A model generated the notes under the pieces. It did no database searches. It was not told the origin of the DNA and worked only from the letters and a program-made list of their open reading frames with translations. Source: Symbiodinium natans (taxonomy: Eukaryota; Sar; Dinophyceae; Suessiales; Symbiodiniaceae). From it: 64,000 bases of DNA. The stretch is from positions 1 to 64,000 of the forward strand of contig CAJNDS010001046.1 of assembly GCA_905221605.1 (NCBI GenBank). Reading direction: 5' to 3'. Shown in pieces: positions 44,690-56,214 of this stretch (position 1 is the first letter of the stretch; every line of letters starts with the position of its first letter). A program made the translations under genes and the position numbers.

Positions 44690-44772
44690 GCGGCCACTCG
44701 AGGCGCACAAGAACGGCTTCAGCGTACCGCCGGCGCTGTCCTGGCACCTCCACCCGCACCGAAACTGTGTGG
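44690..44772 (-). other. Coding-like island between two repeat arrays
   Basis: The minus strand reads T-V-S-V-R-V-E-V-P-G-Q-R-R-R-Y-A-E-A-V-L..., which looks like beta-strand protein. The plus strand is also open, so the strand is uncertain. Confidence 0.28.
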
Positions 44773-45035
44773 GTTTAGGGGCTTTTGGGGCTTTTAGGGC
44801 TTTTAGGGGTTTGGGGGTTTAGGGGGTTTAGGGGGTTTAGGGGGTTTAGGGGGTTTAGGGGGTTTAGGGGGTTTAGGGGTTTAGGGGTCTAGGGGGTTTA
44901 GGGGTTTAGGGGGTTTAGGGGGTCTAGGGGTTTAGGGGATTTAGGGGGTTTAGGGGGGTTTAGGGGGTTTAGGGGTTTAGGGCTTTAGTGGTTTAGGGGT
45001 TTAGGGGGTCTAGGGGTTTAGGGGGTTTAGCAGAG
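44773..45035. repeat. Telomere-variant array (TTTAGGGGG)n
   Basis: About 28 units of 8-9 bases with extra Gs (TTTAGGGG and TTTAGGGGG), distinct from the canonical heptamer. Confidence 0.9.
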
Positions 45036-45680
45036 CTACTCAAGGCATTGTGACTGACAGACCCGAAGATCCCGGAAATCCTCAACCCGAATAGGTTTAG
45101 GGTTTAGGGTTTCGGGTTTAGGGTTAAAAGGCCCTAAACCCCAACCACAAAGTCTTCACTGTGCCTCTCGATCGCTGTCTGAAAGCTCACCGTGACCTGC
45201 CAAGACACCGAAACCCAAGTAGCGAAACTCTGAAGCCTAGCAACGGGAACATGCAGGAGAAACAGGGCCTGGGGTTGGGGCTTAGGGTCTAGGCTAGGAC
45301 ACCTCTGAACCCTCTTGAACCCAAAAAGGCAAAGTATGAAATATCCCAAGGGCCTACCTAGTAGGGTTGAATCTTTGGACTCGTCCATGAAGAAAGTAGG
45401 GACAGCCCATAGCACACCTAGAGGCGGAACGCCAATGAAAACTCGAAGCATCGTACGCTGGACCGTCAAGCGTCCTCTACCTGAGCACCTGTTTTGAGCA
45501 GCTGCTTGGCAAGTCGGGATGAGTGGGGCAGAGTCCTGCTGAATATGGGGATCCCCTAAACCCTAAACCCTAAACCTTAACCCCTAAGCCCTAAGCCCTA
45601 CGGGTTTCGGCACTCTTCAAGGCAAGGGCTTGCACTGCTTGGCAGCACGGAAACTCTTTTTCACCGGCGGCGTGCTGGCA
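45036..45680. other. Non-coding spacer
   Basis: Short TTTAGGG run at about 45092-45126 and CCCTAAA run at about 45554-45602. No gene supported. Confidence 0.4.
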
Positions 45681-45797
45681 GAAACCCTAAACCCTAAACC
45701 CTAAACCCCTAGACCCCTAAACCCCTAAACCCCTAAACCCTAAACCCCTAAACCCCTAAATCCCTAAACCCCTAAACCCCTAAACCCCTAAGCCCTA
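45681..45797. repeat. Telomere-variant array (CCCCTAAA)n
   Basis: Octamers with an extra C, mixed with canonical heptamers; about 14 units. Confidence 0.88.
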
Positions 45798-45800
45798 CAC

Positions 45801-45958
45801 TTTGGGATGCTCCCCCTTGTACTAACAGTGCTGAATAGGGACTATTGTACAAGCTATGAGAATCCCGAAACCCTAAACCCTAAACCCTAGGCCCTAAACC
45901 CTAAACCCTAAACCCTAAACCCTAAACCCTAAACCCTATTCAGGACTGTTAGTCAACT
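45801..45958. mobile_element. Palindromic MITE-like element, family C, with telomeric array at its centre
   Basis: Left arm TTTGGGATGCTCCCCCTTGT then ACTAACAGTGCTGAATAGGG; the right inner arm CCCTATTCAGGACTGTTAGT (45936-45955) is its inverse. Between the arms sit about ten CCCTAAA units (45868-45937). The right outer terminus is missing. Other copies are at 46975 and 59580. Confidence 0.65.
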
Positions 45959-46654
45959 GTTAGTCTAAGCTGGAAGCCCTAAACGAAGCCTTCTCGCCCA
46001 TTGCGAATCGCTCGTCCGCCCTCGTCTTCTTCTCCGTAAGCCGGCGCGCCTTGGCAAACAATGAGCTGCCGTAAACCCTAAACCCTGAACCCTAAACCCT
46101 AAACCCTAAACCGTCTGTCTCCATATCCCCTACTAAGCCCTGACTCGCAAGCAGGCCTAACTCAATGAAACCTGACCGCTGAATACTCTGACTACAATGA
46201 CTGATATTGTTGACTGTGCGATGTTGATTTGTTGGACTCCGGTTTGGGATGTAGGGGCTAATGGTCTTTTGACAATTCATGATTGGCCAAGGACACATTC
46301 ACAATTGTTACCAGTTGTGCAAAGTCACCTCTTCAAAGGCTCGGGCATATCAAACCAAGCCACCAGCTTACTAGTGAGAGGCCCCGAAGCCTTGACAGAG
46401 TAGTGCCCTGAGGGTCATGGTCTAGGATGCAGGGCTCTGCAAGGCTCAGAACATATTTGGGTCTGTCCCCAAAATCATTAGGGGGTCCCTTCATGTACCC
46501 TTTCTAAACAGCGCAATCCGAAAAGGGCACCGCCCCCTTTCCCCGGCTCTCCTTTGTCCTGCTTCTTCTCGGAATCCAAACCCGGATACTCTGATGCCTC
46601 TGTCTGCCAGGGCCTCATGAGTCGAAATACTAAAGCGCCGCCCAGCTTGACCCT
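45959..46654. other. Non-coding spacer
   Basis: Short CCCTAAA run at about 46075-46113, then unique sequence. No convincing gene. Confidence 0.4.
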
Positions 46655-46815
46655 GAGCTTCATACGTTGCAGGGCCAGGCTGGGCGATACCTGAATCCAG
46701 AGCGGCTGAAACACTGAAAAGAAGCTGCACCGCCATCTGCACGCAGCTCAGACAGGTTTGTAAAATCTTGGGCAAGCAAGATCTCGAAACGTCTAGGAGT
46801 ATGCTCCAGGGTGTA
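46655..46815. repeat. Dispersed repeat, copy 1
   Basis: Contains CAGCTCAGACAGGTTTGT followed by AATCTTGGGCAAGCAAGAT and TCTAGGAGTATGCT, closely matching 63690-63873. The interior has diverged or been replaced. Class unknown; no inverted ends seen. Confidence 0.7.
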
Positions 46816-46974
46816 TCTGTGATAAGGTCTAGGGCAATTCGACTTGTGGGTGTGCGTGAGCCCCCAACGAATATGCACACGTTTCCAGCTTGCCGAGAAT
46901 GTCATGGTGCCCGGCTTGCACCAAGGCTCAGGAGGATGAGCTCATGTCACCTCCCCCTTGGCCCCTATACCTTG

Positions 46975-47083
46975 CGATGTTCCCCCATATACCAACGGTC
47001 CTTAAGAGGGAGTGTAATAGGGGGGGGGGGGGGGGGTTACTATAATCCCCATTAAGGACTGGCTAGTATCAGGGGGAACATCC
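46975..47083. mobile_element. Palindromic MITE-like element, family C, copy with poly-G centre
   Basis: Left arm GATGTTCCCCCATATACCAA..GGTCCTTAA faces the right arm TTAAGGACTGGCTAGTATCAGGGGGAACATC. A run of about 18 G lies near the centre (47019-47036). Confidence 0.75.
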
Positions 47084-47756
47084 ATACCAATTGCGCGGAA
47101 GCTTCAACAGCTTTGACTGCAGAGTCCGCGCGTGAAGCGGCTTGCCGCCAAGCGCTGGCCTTCAGTATGAACTGGGGGTTTCCTTCAGAGGGTTTAGGGT
47201 TTAGGGTTAACCCTAAACCCTAAACCCTTTTCGGGGTCCCTTTCAGGGGATTCTATTCTATTTGAGGTATAAACGAGGTATCCATATTTGGGGGACATAC
47301 CCAACTCGGGGCGCGCGCAGAGCGTGCAGACATGGATGTGGACCTTTGGACATCGTTCGACAGCCTCAACCCTAAACCCTCAACCTAACCATTCCGCGCA
47401 AAAACCTCGCATGACCAAAACCAAACTCCACCCCAAGCCTACAACCCGAAAATGCCTAAAGCACTCACCAACATGTGAAGAGACTTGGGCTCATATACAT
47501 CGAATCAGCCCGCAAGCCTTCTGGTTTAGGGTTTAGGGTTTAGGGTTTAGGGCCTTGTAGCTGAAAACTGTCCCTATCCAGAGGTTCTGCAGGAACAGGG
47601 AGGTTGTTCCCAGTTGGGACCTAGAACGCCTGAAGCACAGGCACTATGGCCATCCAACACCCAAGTCTTATAGATGCACAGTTTGTAGTTTCGTCAAGGG
47701 CTTTCTGGGAGTTGACTGCAGGCGACGGCACAAGGCTCCGTGTGACAGACTGAAAG
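47084..47756. other. Non-coding spacer
   Basis: Contains a head-to-head junction TTTAGGGTTAACCCTAAA near 47190-47228 and a TTTAGGG run at about 47523-47551. No gene seen. Confidence 0.45.
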
Positions 47757-47847
47757 TAAACCCTAAACCCTAAACCCTAAACCCTAAACCCTAAACCCTA
47801 AACCCTAAACCCTAAACCCTAAACCCTAAACCCTAAACCCTAAACCC
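47757..47847. repeat. Interstitial telomere array (CCCTAAA)n
   Basis: Thirteen nearly perfect units. Confidence 0.93.
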
Positions 47848-48815
47848 TGTTCGAAGGGCGTGCGGGATTCGGCTTCACAGGGGTCAGACGACCTCTGATC
47901 TGATGGTTTAGGCATTTAGGGTCAACTGCCCATGCATGACAACAGACCAGGGAAGCTTGGCGTCAGCTTCGAACAAAAACAGCGGTCACCTCGTCAAAGA
48001 TGGGTGAGTAAGCACGTAAACACTTCTGCTCTGCAAGGGTCAGAATACTTGGCGTGCGGGATCCGGCTCCGATTCTACAAAATTCAGACGGTTTAGGGTT
48101 TAGGGTTTAGGGTTTAGGGTTTAGGGTTCAGGCTCCTGATTCTACAAAATTCAGCAAGCTTGAACCGAAGGGCATCCTACTGGATATGGGATCAGAATAC
48201 CCAAATCATCCGATCACCCCGAGAACCCTCGGAGGCCTCGTAACCCGGCTACCCAAGTACCCCCAATCACCCCCGAAACCCTAAACCCTAAACCCTAAAC
48301 CCTAAACCCTAAACCCTAAACCCTAAACCCTAAACCCTAAACCCTACTAAACCATCAACCCTACACCCTGGCAACCCTCTGCTTTTCATCTGGAGGGAGC
48401 TGGACCCCCTGCAAACAAAGCCGCGCTCCTTCCGGCGACAACACGAGCTCGCGTTGTGGCAACGATACAATCAAAGCTCTTCACAACTCAGCTTGAAACA
48501 ACAAGAACCAACCCCCAAACCCTAAACCCCAAACCCTAAACCCTAAACCCCAAACCCGCGACCCCAAACTTCAGAGTCTTTCTGGAGAGCAGAAGACTGG
48601 GGAGCTAAACCAAGAATACGACAATGAGCTGCCAAGCTTCGAGCAGCGGCCAAGAGAGCCGGAAGGGCAAAACGTTGTGGTCCCAAGCCGCAGTCGGAAC
48701 CAAGGTGAATCTCGTGACGCGAGCTTCACATGAAGGGTGTCTTATGCCCTTTCTTGGGAGGGGCTTGGGGGAAAGCAGCAGCGATACAAGGCAAACACAA
48801 TATGATGTAATCACC
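47848..48815. other. Spacer with further telomeric arrays
   Basis: TTTAGGG array at about 48089-48129, CCCTAAA arrays at about 48276-48344 and 48515-48556. Unique sequence between; the open frames near 48605-48818 on both strands have no recognisable protein character. Confidence 0.45.
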
Positions 48816-48932
48816 TAAGACAAGATGATATGATACAATATCATATAATATAGTAGAATATAATATCATATAATCTAATATAATATCTGCAATAAAAGAT
48901 CATACAAGATAAGATAATATAACGTGTATATC
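48816..48932. repeat. AT-rich imperfect repeat (ATAATATCATAT-like)
   Basis: About 115 bp of ATAATAT/ATCATAT units, unlike the GC-rich surroundings. Confidence 0.75.
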
Positions 48933-49915
48933 TATATATATACACTCTCACGTCAAGGCGTGTACAGGTGCTATACGTCCATCCGCACCAAAAGAAGCTA
49001 AGCATGTGCCGCCTGCCATGCCATGCATGTGCCTGCTTCAGACACTCCTCGGTTGCCAACAACGGCTAGGATCCCTTGAAAAACATGAGGGTGGGCTGAA
49101 TGAACAGATCCGTTCAGCTCCAGCAAGTCTAGGTCAGTGCCCGAGTTTCTCAGGGTCTGCCTTTTCCGCCAGGGTCCGCGAAGCAGAACTACCCTACATG
49201 GGCACTTCTTCATCCTTTTTGGGCTACCCTAACCCCAAACCCTAAACTCTAAACCCGAATTACAAGGTTCCGTGTTAGAATCGGTCCAAGAGTACTCTCT
49301 CTTTCCAAGCCCCTCAACCCTAAACCTCCATTAGGAAGACGGGCCCCTTGTGAAATCTCCTCACGGGCTGGCTTCAGTTAATTTCGGGTTTAGGATTTCG
49401 GGCTTTAGGGTGTCAGGATTTGGTTTAGGGCGGAGGGTCGCAGTCTTCGAGGGGGTGACGGCATGGGTTTACTTAAAAACCGCACAAACGCTCGAAACCC
49501 TATAAACCCAAAGAAACCCTTTTAAACTTAAACCCGATGAGTCAATGAAATCTTGAACTGCCTAACCTCAGGTCTGAACCCAAATAGAAGAGCAAATCAA
49601 CGAGTGGAGATCTGAAATGGCTCGCGCAAGAACGTGTCTGAGAGCGCAAGACAAACACTATGAACCCTGAATCTTAAACACCATTTGGGGGCAATGTGAG
49701 GCTTGGGGGTGTGCCACCTCCTTCTCCGCAACTACTTTGGCAGAGGGCGTGAAACCCTCAACCCTCCAACCCTATAACCCTCAACCCTAAACCCCTATGG
49801 ACCCTAAACCCTCCTTCATCGCAAACCATGTGGACTCTGGACAGTCCGTGCCAGCGGATGGCTTCGGTGCCATCCGTCTGTCTGTGTTCGCGGCGGACCT
49901 TCTCTATGTATGACA
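48933..49915. other. Non-coding spacer
   Basis: Unique sequence with only scattered telomere-like units. No feature I can support. Confidence 0.4.
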
Positions 49916-49995
49916 TTGGTTTAGGGTTTAGGGTTTAGGGTTTAGGGTTTAGGGTTTAGGGTTTAGGGTTTAGGGTTTAGGGTTTAGGGTTTAGG
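49916..49995. repeat. Interstitial telomere array (TTTAGGG)n
   Basis: About 11 nearly perfect units. Confidence 0.92.
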
Positions 49996-51654
49996 ATTTA
50001 GACCATGCTGGCTGGTGCCAAGGTGCAAGCTCGTGAGCGAAGGGTAGTTGCATGGGCCCTTAATATGTTCTACCTCCTGTGAAGCGTTCTATACCCTAAA
50101 CGGTTCTTTTCCCCAAACCATAAACCCCATAAACCCTAATGTCGGAGGGCAGTTACATTGTCCTTGAACATGGCCTTACCTCCTTTGACAAGGGTTCTGA
50201 TGTATGGGCCCTTGGGTTGTGTGGGGTACATAAGGGGTCCCCTTTTAAGGGCTCATGTAAAGGGACCATGTAACTACTCCTGAGAAGTGCTAAGCCTAAC
50301 TGAACCCTCAAGGTAAAGAACACAATCGCCTTTGACAGCCGCTACAACCTGCAAGGGCCTGCAAACACAGGCGTTCCTGGGGGAGAGCGCCTTTCAGGGT
50401 GTGTCCCCCAGGTTCGTAAAGAAAGGACTTAAGATTCTTAGGGCTTAGGGTAAGCTCTCAGCACTTTTGTGCGCCGCTGCCTCCTGGGCATGCTCCGAAA
50501 AAGGGAATCCGCTCCTGAGCTGCCAGAAACGCGAGGTCTGCCAAAACCCTAAACCCTAAACCCTAAACCCTAAACCCTAAACCCTAAATGCTCGCCTACA
50601 ATGTCTTCGGTTCCCGGGAGGCCACCCGAACAAACTTAGAATGTAGGGTGTATTTTGGTAGTGAAGATGTCTAAGTATTCAACATGGTTTTAGATTTAGG
50701 GTGTAGGGTTTGGGGGGGGAGGGGGGGGAGGGGAAGGGAATGCTGGACGCTGTACTATGGTCTGGGTGGTCGGGAAGATGAATCGAAAGCCGGGTGGGCC
50801 GAGTCCGAAACAAAAACGACCGAATCGGAAAACAATAGAGTTTAGGGGCTTAGGATGGCACCGAGTCAGAAAACGGGAGGAGAACAGGAATCGAGCATGT
50901 CCATCCAGCACTTTTGGCCTAAAGTCCTAAAGTTTGGGCACCCGAACAAGGCGGTTGTCCGCAGTTTTCTCTGCTTTGGTTCTCTTCTTTTTCGACTTGG
51001 GTCCAGAGTTTAGGGTTTAGACCCTAAACCCTAAACCCGACCCTAAACCCTAAACCCTAACCCTTCGGCTTAGGGTTTGCGGGGCCCAGGGCGCTTCGGA
51101 CTCAGGGGTGTTGCGCTTTCTCGACTCAGGCGAGGTCACTTAGGAGCACTTTTCCTGACCTGACGGTCTGTCCGGGTTAGAGCTTACCCACAATGCAAAG
51201 ACCCAACTTTCTTCCTGAGACTGAAAGCGAAATAAAGAATCAAATCACTGTTTCAATGTGTCTTAGAGCTCCGTTCCAGAAGACCCTTTGGGTTCGGTGT
51301 TGCCTTGGGCTTTTGCCCGGCTCCTGGGCCGTACTTGCATAAACCCTGAACTCAGACTCGAAACCCTAAACCCTGAACCCCAACCCTGACCCGAGGGAGG
51401 TAACTGAACACCGCAAATGATGAGTAACTATGGATGCCTGCGCGTATGGCTGAGAACCGGCTTGGATGTTCAGCCCTATAGGAAACATACCTGAAGCAAC
51501 AGGCGCAGCGGTGAAGGGGTTTGGGGCTCAAGGGCTCAAAAGTCTCTTTTTCGATTTTAAGATGGATTGCAGCACCTTCAACCCTTTGAATCCACAGATT
51601 GAGATGACCCCTGAGCCAACTACTGCACCCAAGCCACGTTGCCTGGCGAAAGCA
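49996..51654. other. Non-coding spacer with short arrays
   Basis: CCCTAAA run at about 50544-50587, a head-to-head TTTAGGG/CCCTAAA junction at about 51009-51063, a G-rich tract at 50711-50738, and a diverged relative of 3950-4015 near 50195-50245. No gene seen. Confidence 0.4.
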
Positions 51655-51835
51655 ATGCCACTCTGGAACTCACCAAAGCGGACCATGACCGCGCCTGAAT
51701 CTCTCAACACACCAAAGCCCTCCGCACTGACAAGGAAGCAAAAGGGCACAAGGAATTAAGGCAAACCAAGAAGGCTGCTCGTGAAAGTTTCCTAGACCCC
51801 TACAAATTTTTTAAACAGCAGAAGCCCACAACCCG
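51655..51835 (+). pseudogene. Decayed retroelement fragment, possibly LINE
   Basis: One plus frame reads L-E-L-T-K-A-D-H-D-R-A, a TGA stop, then a long basic stretch ending K-K-A-A-R-E-S-F-L-D-P-Y-K-F-F-K before another stop. A basic helix followed by D-P-Y-x-F resembles the linker before reverse transcriptase in non-LTR elements. Too short for certainty. Confidence 0.3.
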
Positions 51836-51996
51836 CTCGGATCAGCCCTGAACGTTGAACAACACTTGCCCTACGCATATCGCTGTACAGGTGAAAGCCA
51901 ATCTAAGTCTTTCCAGATGGCTTATATAGGTATCATGGCCTAAAAGCTCAAAACCTAAACCCTAAACCCCTAGAACCCTAAACCCCAATCTCGCAG

Positions 51997-52093
51997 AAGA
52001 GCGGCAAAAACTTCAAGCAACATGAGCCATCGCTTCAAGCTCATCCGTGAGCTTCTCGACGCCTTGTCAGCAGCTGACACCAGTTCATTGAAG
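51997..52093 (+). other. Coding-like island with good splice boundaries (possible exon)
   Basis: 97 bp between TCTCGCAG and AAG|GTAGGG, open throughout in one frame, containing M-S-H-R-F-K-L-I-R-E-L-L-D-A-L-S-A-A-D-T. The donor then leads into telomere-like sequence (GTAGGGTTTAGG). Unassigned. Confidence 0.4.
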
Positions 52094-53756
52094 GTAGGGT
52101 TTAGGAAGATCGGTCCAACCCAGGGCTCATGGGCCAATAGTGTTTCTTGCTATATTTACCAGAACTTCAGCCTTCACTTCAACTACTTGCAGTTTCAGCA
52201 TACGCCTCTTCGCGACATGCAAGCAAACGGGTGTTAAGATTCTGTTCTCTTTCAAGTAAGACAAATTAGTCCGGTCCCATGCCCGAAACGAAATACTGTT
52301 GCCCATGGGGGGGCGGGGAATCAGATTGAGAAACCTGCTAGCAATTTGCCGTCTTTTCATACCGTCTTGGACCTGCATGGCGTGAAGAATCTAGACCCAA
52401 AGAGTAACCTTGCAACAAGAAGGGTACCCTTTTTGTTTAAAGGGACTTGCAAGGAAACCCTAAATCCCTATCAAAAAGGGAATAGAGCCCTACTCTGGGT
52501 CCAAGGAAGTCGGCTTCAGGGTGCCTTAGCTTGGCTTCCTGGGTCCCAAACACTGTCCTAACCCGAACAGGCTTAGGGTTTAGGGTTTAGGGTTTAGGGT
52601 TTAGGGTATCCGAAAAGCCCATCCACATCCGCAAAATCCTATGGCCCCAAATTCCGGATGCGCTGCAATTTTCGGCATCCCCCCAAAACCTGAAGCCGGA
52701 AGTGCAAAACTCTTTTGCGTAGACCCGAAAGCCCTAAAGTCCTGCTTCCTAAAAACCTACACAATCTAACTCACTCTTCGCAAGAAGGGGGCTCTCGGAC
52801 GCATGTCTCTCGGCTTTGCAATGCCATCTCGTTGGACAGAAACATAGGGTGTCGATGGTTTAGGGTGTATCAGCCTCAGGGTTTAGGATTTAGGTCTAGG
52901 GCCTGGCCTTCTTGAAGCTTTGGAAGCTTTGCAAGGTATAGAAGATCGTAGGGCTTGCATCGTATGAGTGTATATGTGCCTTTGAAGGCCGTAGGGATTG
53001 AAGCTGAAGGGGATTTCGGGGTTTGTGGGGCCCAAGGCTTTATAGCGGCCGTCAGAACGGTTTCAGGGTGTCCAGGGCTTGAAGATTCACTGTGTAGCTC
53101 TAAACCACTAAACGCTACACCCTAAACCCTGAACCCTGAACCCTAAACCCTAAACCCTCAACTTAAGCTCAGGGTTTGAGGGGCGAAAGGAAACCCTCTA
53201 CCCTAAACACCAGGACTTGCGACCAGCTGCAGGCCACCATCTCCGTTCCGAAATCGTGTCGGGATGCCTGCGCCGGATTTGATAAGCAATCCGGTCAGAT
53301 TATATGGAGCTGGGACTGCCACTATGCCGAGTCTCAGTTAAGCACTTTTGATCGCTTTTCCAGGCTTGCCTGAGATGACCCCTTGTGAGGCCAAGTTCTT
53401 CTGGTACGATGAACAACAATCAGGCTGAGTGGTATATGCCCCGGCGGATTCCATGCTCTCCCGGTGCTTCTCCCCGGATTTGTGATTGGTATCCCCTGTC
53501 GCCGTAGATGTTTGGCAAGCAGACGAACACCCGTCGACGAGGCTAGAATGGTCCTGGTACTTGTTTGTACTCTCACTTCCGACTCAACTTGCTGGGATAC
53601 ATGTGGTGGACGACCACCTTGCTGAACGATACCTTGAAATAGACGAAAATTATGTAGATGTACTATCAGCATCAGAGATTATCTTGGGAACAGATAATGA
53701 TTTCACTGAGACTCTTTTTCAGGAAATATTACAACAAACATAAGTAAAAAAATACA
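52094..53756. other. Non-coding or unresolved spacer
   Basis: TTTAGGG run at about 52571-52605 and short CCCTAAA units at 53117-53158. Between about 53334 and 53743 both strands are open over 80-110 codons, but neither protein is recognisable, so no gene is called. Confidence 0.35.
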
Positions 53757-53833
53757 TCCATACATATATGTATATATATATATATAGTACTTCATTCGCA
53801 TTACATATATCTATATATATACACATGTATAAA
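53757..53833. repeat. TA-rich microsatellite
   Basis: (TA)n with ACATATG interruptions, about 75 bp. Confidence 0.8.
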
Positions 53834-54242
53834 CAAGCTTGCAAGGTATTTTGTGCATCTCAGCTCCTTGTTGGAAGCAGCTCCTTGCTGGAAGCCTCGC
53901 TCACTCTTTTCTGAGCACTCATCAGAGCCCACCTTTAAAACCCTGAACCCTTGACCCTGAACCAAAAAACCCTAAACCCTAAAAGAAAAACTCAGCCTTG
54001 GCGACGGCGAGAAGCGCAAGCTGGTGGAACGGCATGCGGGCAATGACCTGCTTCTGGGTTCAGGGTTTCTAGGGTGTGAGAGTTTAGGGGATATAAGTTC
54101 TAACCCTAAAGAACTAAACCTTCGACCGCAAAGCCTGAAGTTGAAAGAATCGGGAGGATGGCTCCCCCTTTTCTGAGACAGCATGAGATGTAAGGGTGCT
54201 TCAAACCCAGATTGTGGCCATAGGAGTCTCGGTACCGGCAGA
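53834..54242. other. Non-coding spacer
   Basis: A small duplication CAGCTCCTTGnTGGAAGC near 53861-53897 and short CCCTAAA units near 53971. No gene. Confidence 0.4.
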
Positions 54243-54385
54243 ATAGGTAGTATCGAGGCCTTAAAAATTAGAATAGGTTTTTCTTTTTTTTTTTGGGGGG
54301 GGGGGGGGGGGTTTATAGTATGCTTGTAGTGGGACCAGAAGGGAATGCGACTAGTAATTGTTCCGACCGCTATCGTAGTTTTAGG
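54243..54385. repeat. Dispersed repeat family D, copy 1, with poly-T/poly-G tract
   Basis: GGCCTTAAAAATTAGAATAGG, then a T/G homopolymer (54283-54311), then TTTATAGTATG...GGGACCA..AGGG...CGACTAGTAATTGTTCCGACC; this aligns with 58215-58350, where the homopolymer is absent. Confidence 0.6.
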
Positions 54386-55083
54386 CAGTAGGGTGTAGGG
54401 ATTGGAGCAGAGTTCCTCCCAAGCGGCCCTCTCCAGACGACGTTGCATGGCCTCGGAAAACACTTCCTGCTGGCGGGATGTTGAGGATTCCTAAAATCCT
54501 AAACCCTAAACCCTAAGCCCTAAACCCTATATATCCTAAACCCCAAGCCCTAATACTAAACCCAATGTCGGGTTCGGCGCTTAAGGGGGTGATTGCGTTG
54601 TGAGAAGCATCCGCCTGAATACCAAGCCCCCTTAAACCCTAAACCCGACCGTCAAAACATAAAGGACAAAAGGAGGGACCATTGTGAGGGACTCTACAGG
54701 CTATATGCGGTTTCCGAAACTGTTTTTTGTCTTAAGCCGACGTGGGTGCGCATTTGGACTACAACATGATGTACACCGGTGTAGCAGGGGGACGGACTCC
54801 ATCAAACCTCCGGGTGCGTCTGTTTTGGGTTTGTAGTTAGGGCTTAGGGTTTATAGATTCCTGCCTTCTTGGCTCTAAGCTTGGGGAATGGTGCAGGGAC
54901 GATTTGCGTGTTCAACAACGTTGAGAATTCCCTCAGCCCAAAACCCTACTAAACCGTTTCGTGAGCGACTTTTCCTAAGGCTGCACGCTCTTCAAAGAAA
55001 ATACAAAATAACAACCCCTTCATTACCCTTATAAGCAAGAGGTTTATATCCTGCTTTTTGGGGGCATCTGAAGCCATTCATAG
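54386..55083. other. Non-coding spacer with a probable MITE family A remnant
   Basis: CCCTAAA units near 54497-54530. About 54985-55060 (AACCCCTTCATTACCCTTATAAGCAAGAG) resembles the interior of MITE family A. No gene. Confidence 0.4.
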
Positions 55084-55245
55084 AACCCTAAACCTAAACC
55101 CTAAACCCTAAACCCTAAACCCTAAACCCTAAACCCTAAACCCTAAACCCTAAACCCTAAACCCTAAACCCTAAACCCTAAACCCTAAACCCTAAACCCT
55201 AAACCCTAAACCCTAAACCCTAAACCTAAACCCTAAACCCTAAAA
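55084..55245. repeat. Interstitial telomere array (CCCTAAA)n, 160 bp
   Basis: About 23 nearly perfect units, one of the longest homogeneous arrays here. Confidence 0.94.
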
Positions 55246-55254
55246 CCCAACACC

Positions 55255-55322
55255 ACACGCTCTTCCAGGCCCGGTCCTCAGCCGCCGGGTGCCACTGGGC
55301 CTGCAGATGCAGCTTGCCCACC
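55255..55322 (-). other. Coding-like island between telomeric arrays (possible exon)
   Basis: The minus strand reads V-G-K-L-H-L-Q-A-Q-W-H-P-A-A-E-D-R-A-W-K. The island is GC-rich and directly flanked by arrays of opposite orientation. Unassigned. Confidence 0.35.
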
Positions 55323-55428
55323 GGGGTTTAGGGTTAGGGTTGAGGGTTGAGGGGTTGAGGGTTGAGGGTTTAGGATTTAGGATTTAGGGTTTAGGGTTTA
55401 GGGTTTAGGGTTTAGGGTTTAGGGTGTC
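55323..55428. repeat. Interstitial telomere array, TTGAGGG variants then TTTAGGG
   Basis: GGGTTGA variant units at the left pass into GGATTTA and then canonical TTTAGGG units at the right. Confidence 0.88.
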
Positions 55429-56188
55429 TCATTGGGGGTGCGTGCTGGTGCTAAAAGCAACAGGCGCGCGCCCCGAGTTGTTGAGTTCAACCCCCCGCTT
55501 GGGCTCCACCGTCGTCTTGCCCTTTGCGGGATTTGGCGTTTCCTAGCTTTCTCACGTGCCTCATGTTTTTCTTTCCTGTTGTATAGGCCGTTTGGGGCTG
55601 GCTGGCGCCGGGCATAAAACTGGGGGTCACGGGACTGAGAGCTCCGTCGCCAGCCGTAGGGCTTCTGGCTCCGGATTTAGTGTTTCAGGCCTCCCAACTC
55701 CCTTGCAAAAACCCTAAGCCCAAAGACCCTGCACCCGCAAAACCCCAACACACTAGTTATCGGGTTCTCCTGCCTCCTGGGCCACCAGGTCCAGAAAGTC
55801 CTTTGCCAAAGGAAGGAAGCCGTTCCTCAGATCTTGGGTTTTGGCCTTCTCTCTTTGGGCTCGCGGCTTTCTTGAGGCTTGGGGTTTTGGGTTTCTGGTT
55901 TCGGTTTGCCCTAAACCCGAGTCAACCTTTCACCAAACCCACAACACCAAACCCCGAAACCCCTCAACCCAAAGCTAGAGGAGAGCTGCCATAGCTCCAA
56001 ACCAATAGGGGCACCAAACCCCAGTTCCTACACCTGCAAGCTTGGTGGCATCCGCTTTGGCGTTAGAGGGGGTTGGGGGGTTGAAGGGCTCTAGCGGGTA
56101 ATTTCGGCCTTTGGACGGTGGATAGACTGGAGTGTTGCTGCTGGCTTCTGAGAAAAGTACGTGCGGCTTTCGATTTTGACTTTTGGAC
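55429..56188. other. Non-coding or unresolved spacer
   Basis: GC-rich unique sequence. A plus-strand frame of about 60 codons at 55432 and one of 104 codons at 55680 lack recognisable features. No call. Confidence 0.35.
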
Positions 56189-56214
56189 GGGGGGGGGGGG
56201 GGGGGGGGGGGGGG
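56189..56214. repeat. Poly-G tract
   Basis: About 26 uninterrupted G, one of the longest homopolymers in the window; exact length may be unreliable in assembly. Confidence 0.85.

Noticed and set aside
53334-53743. Overlapping open frames on both strands as genes
   Set aside because: No motif, domain or consistent boundary on either strand; kept as unresolved.
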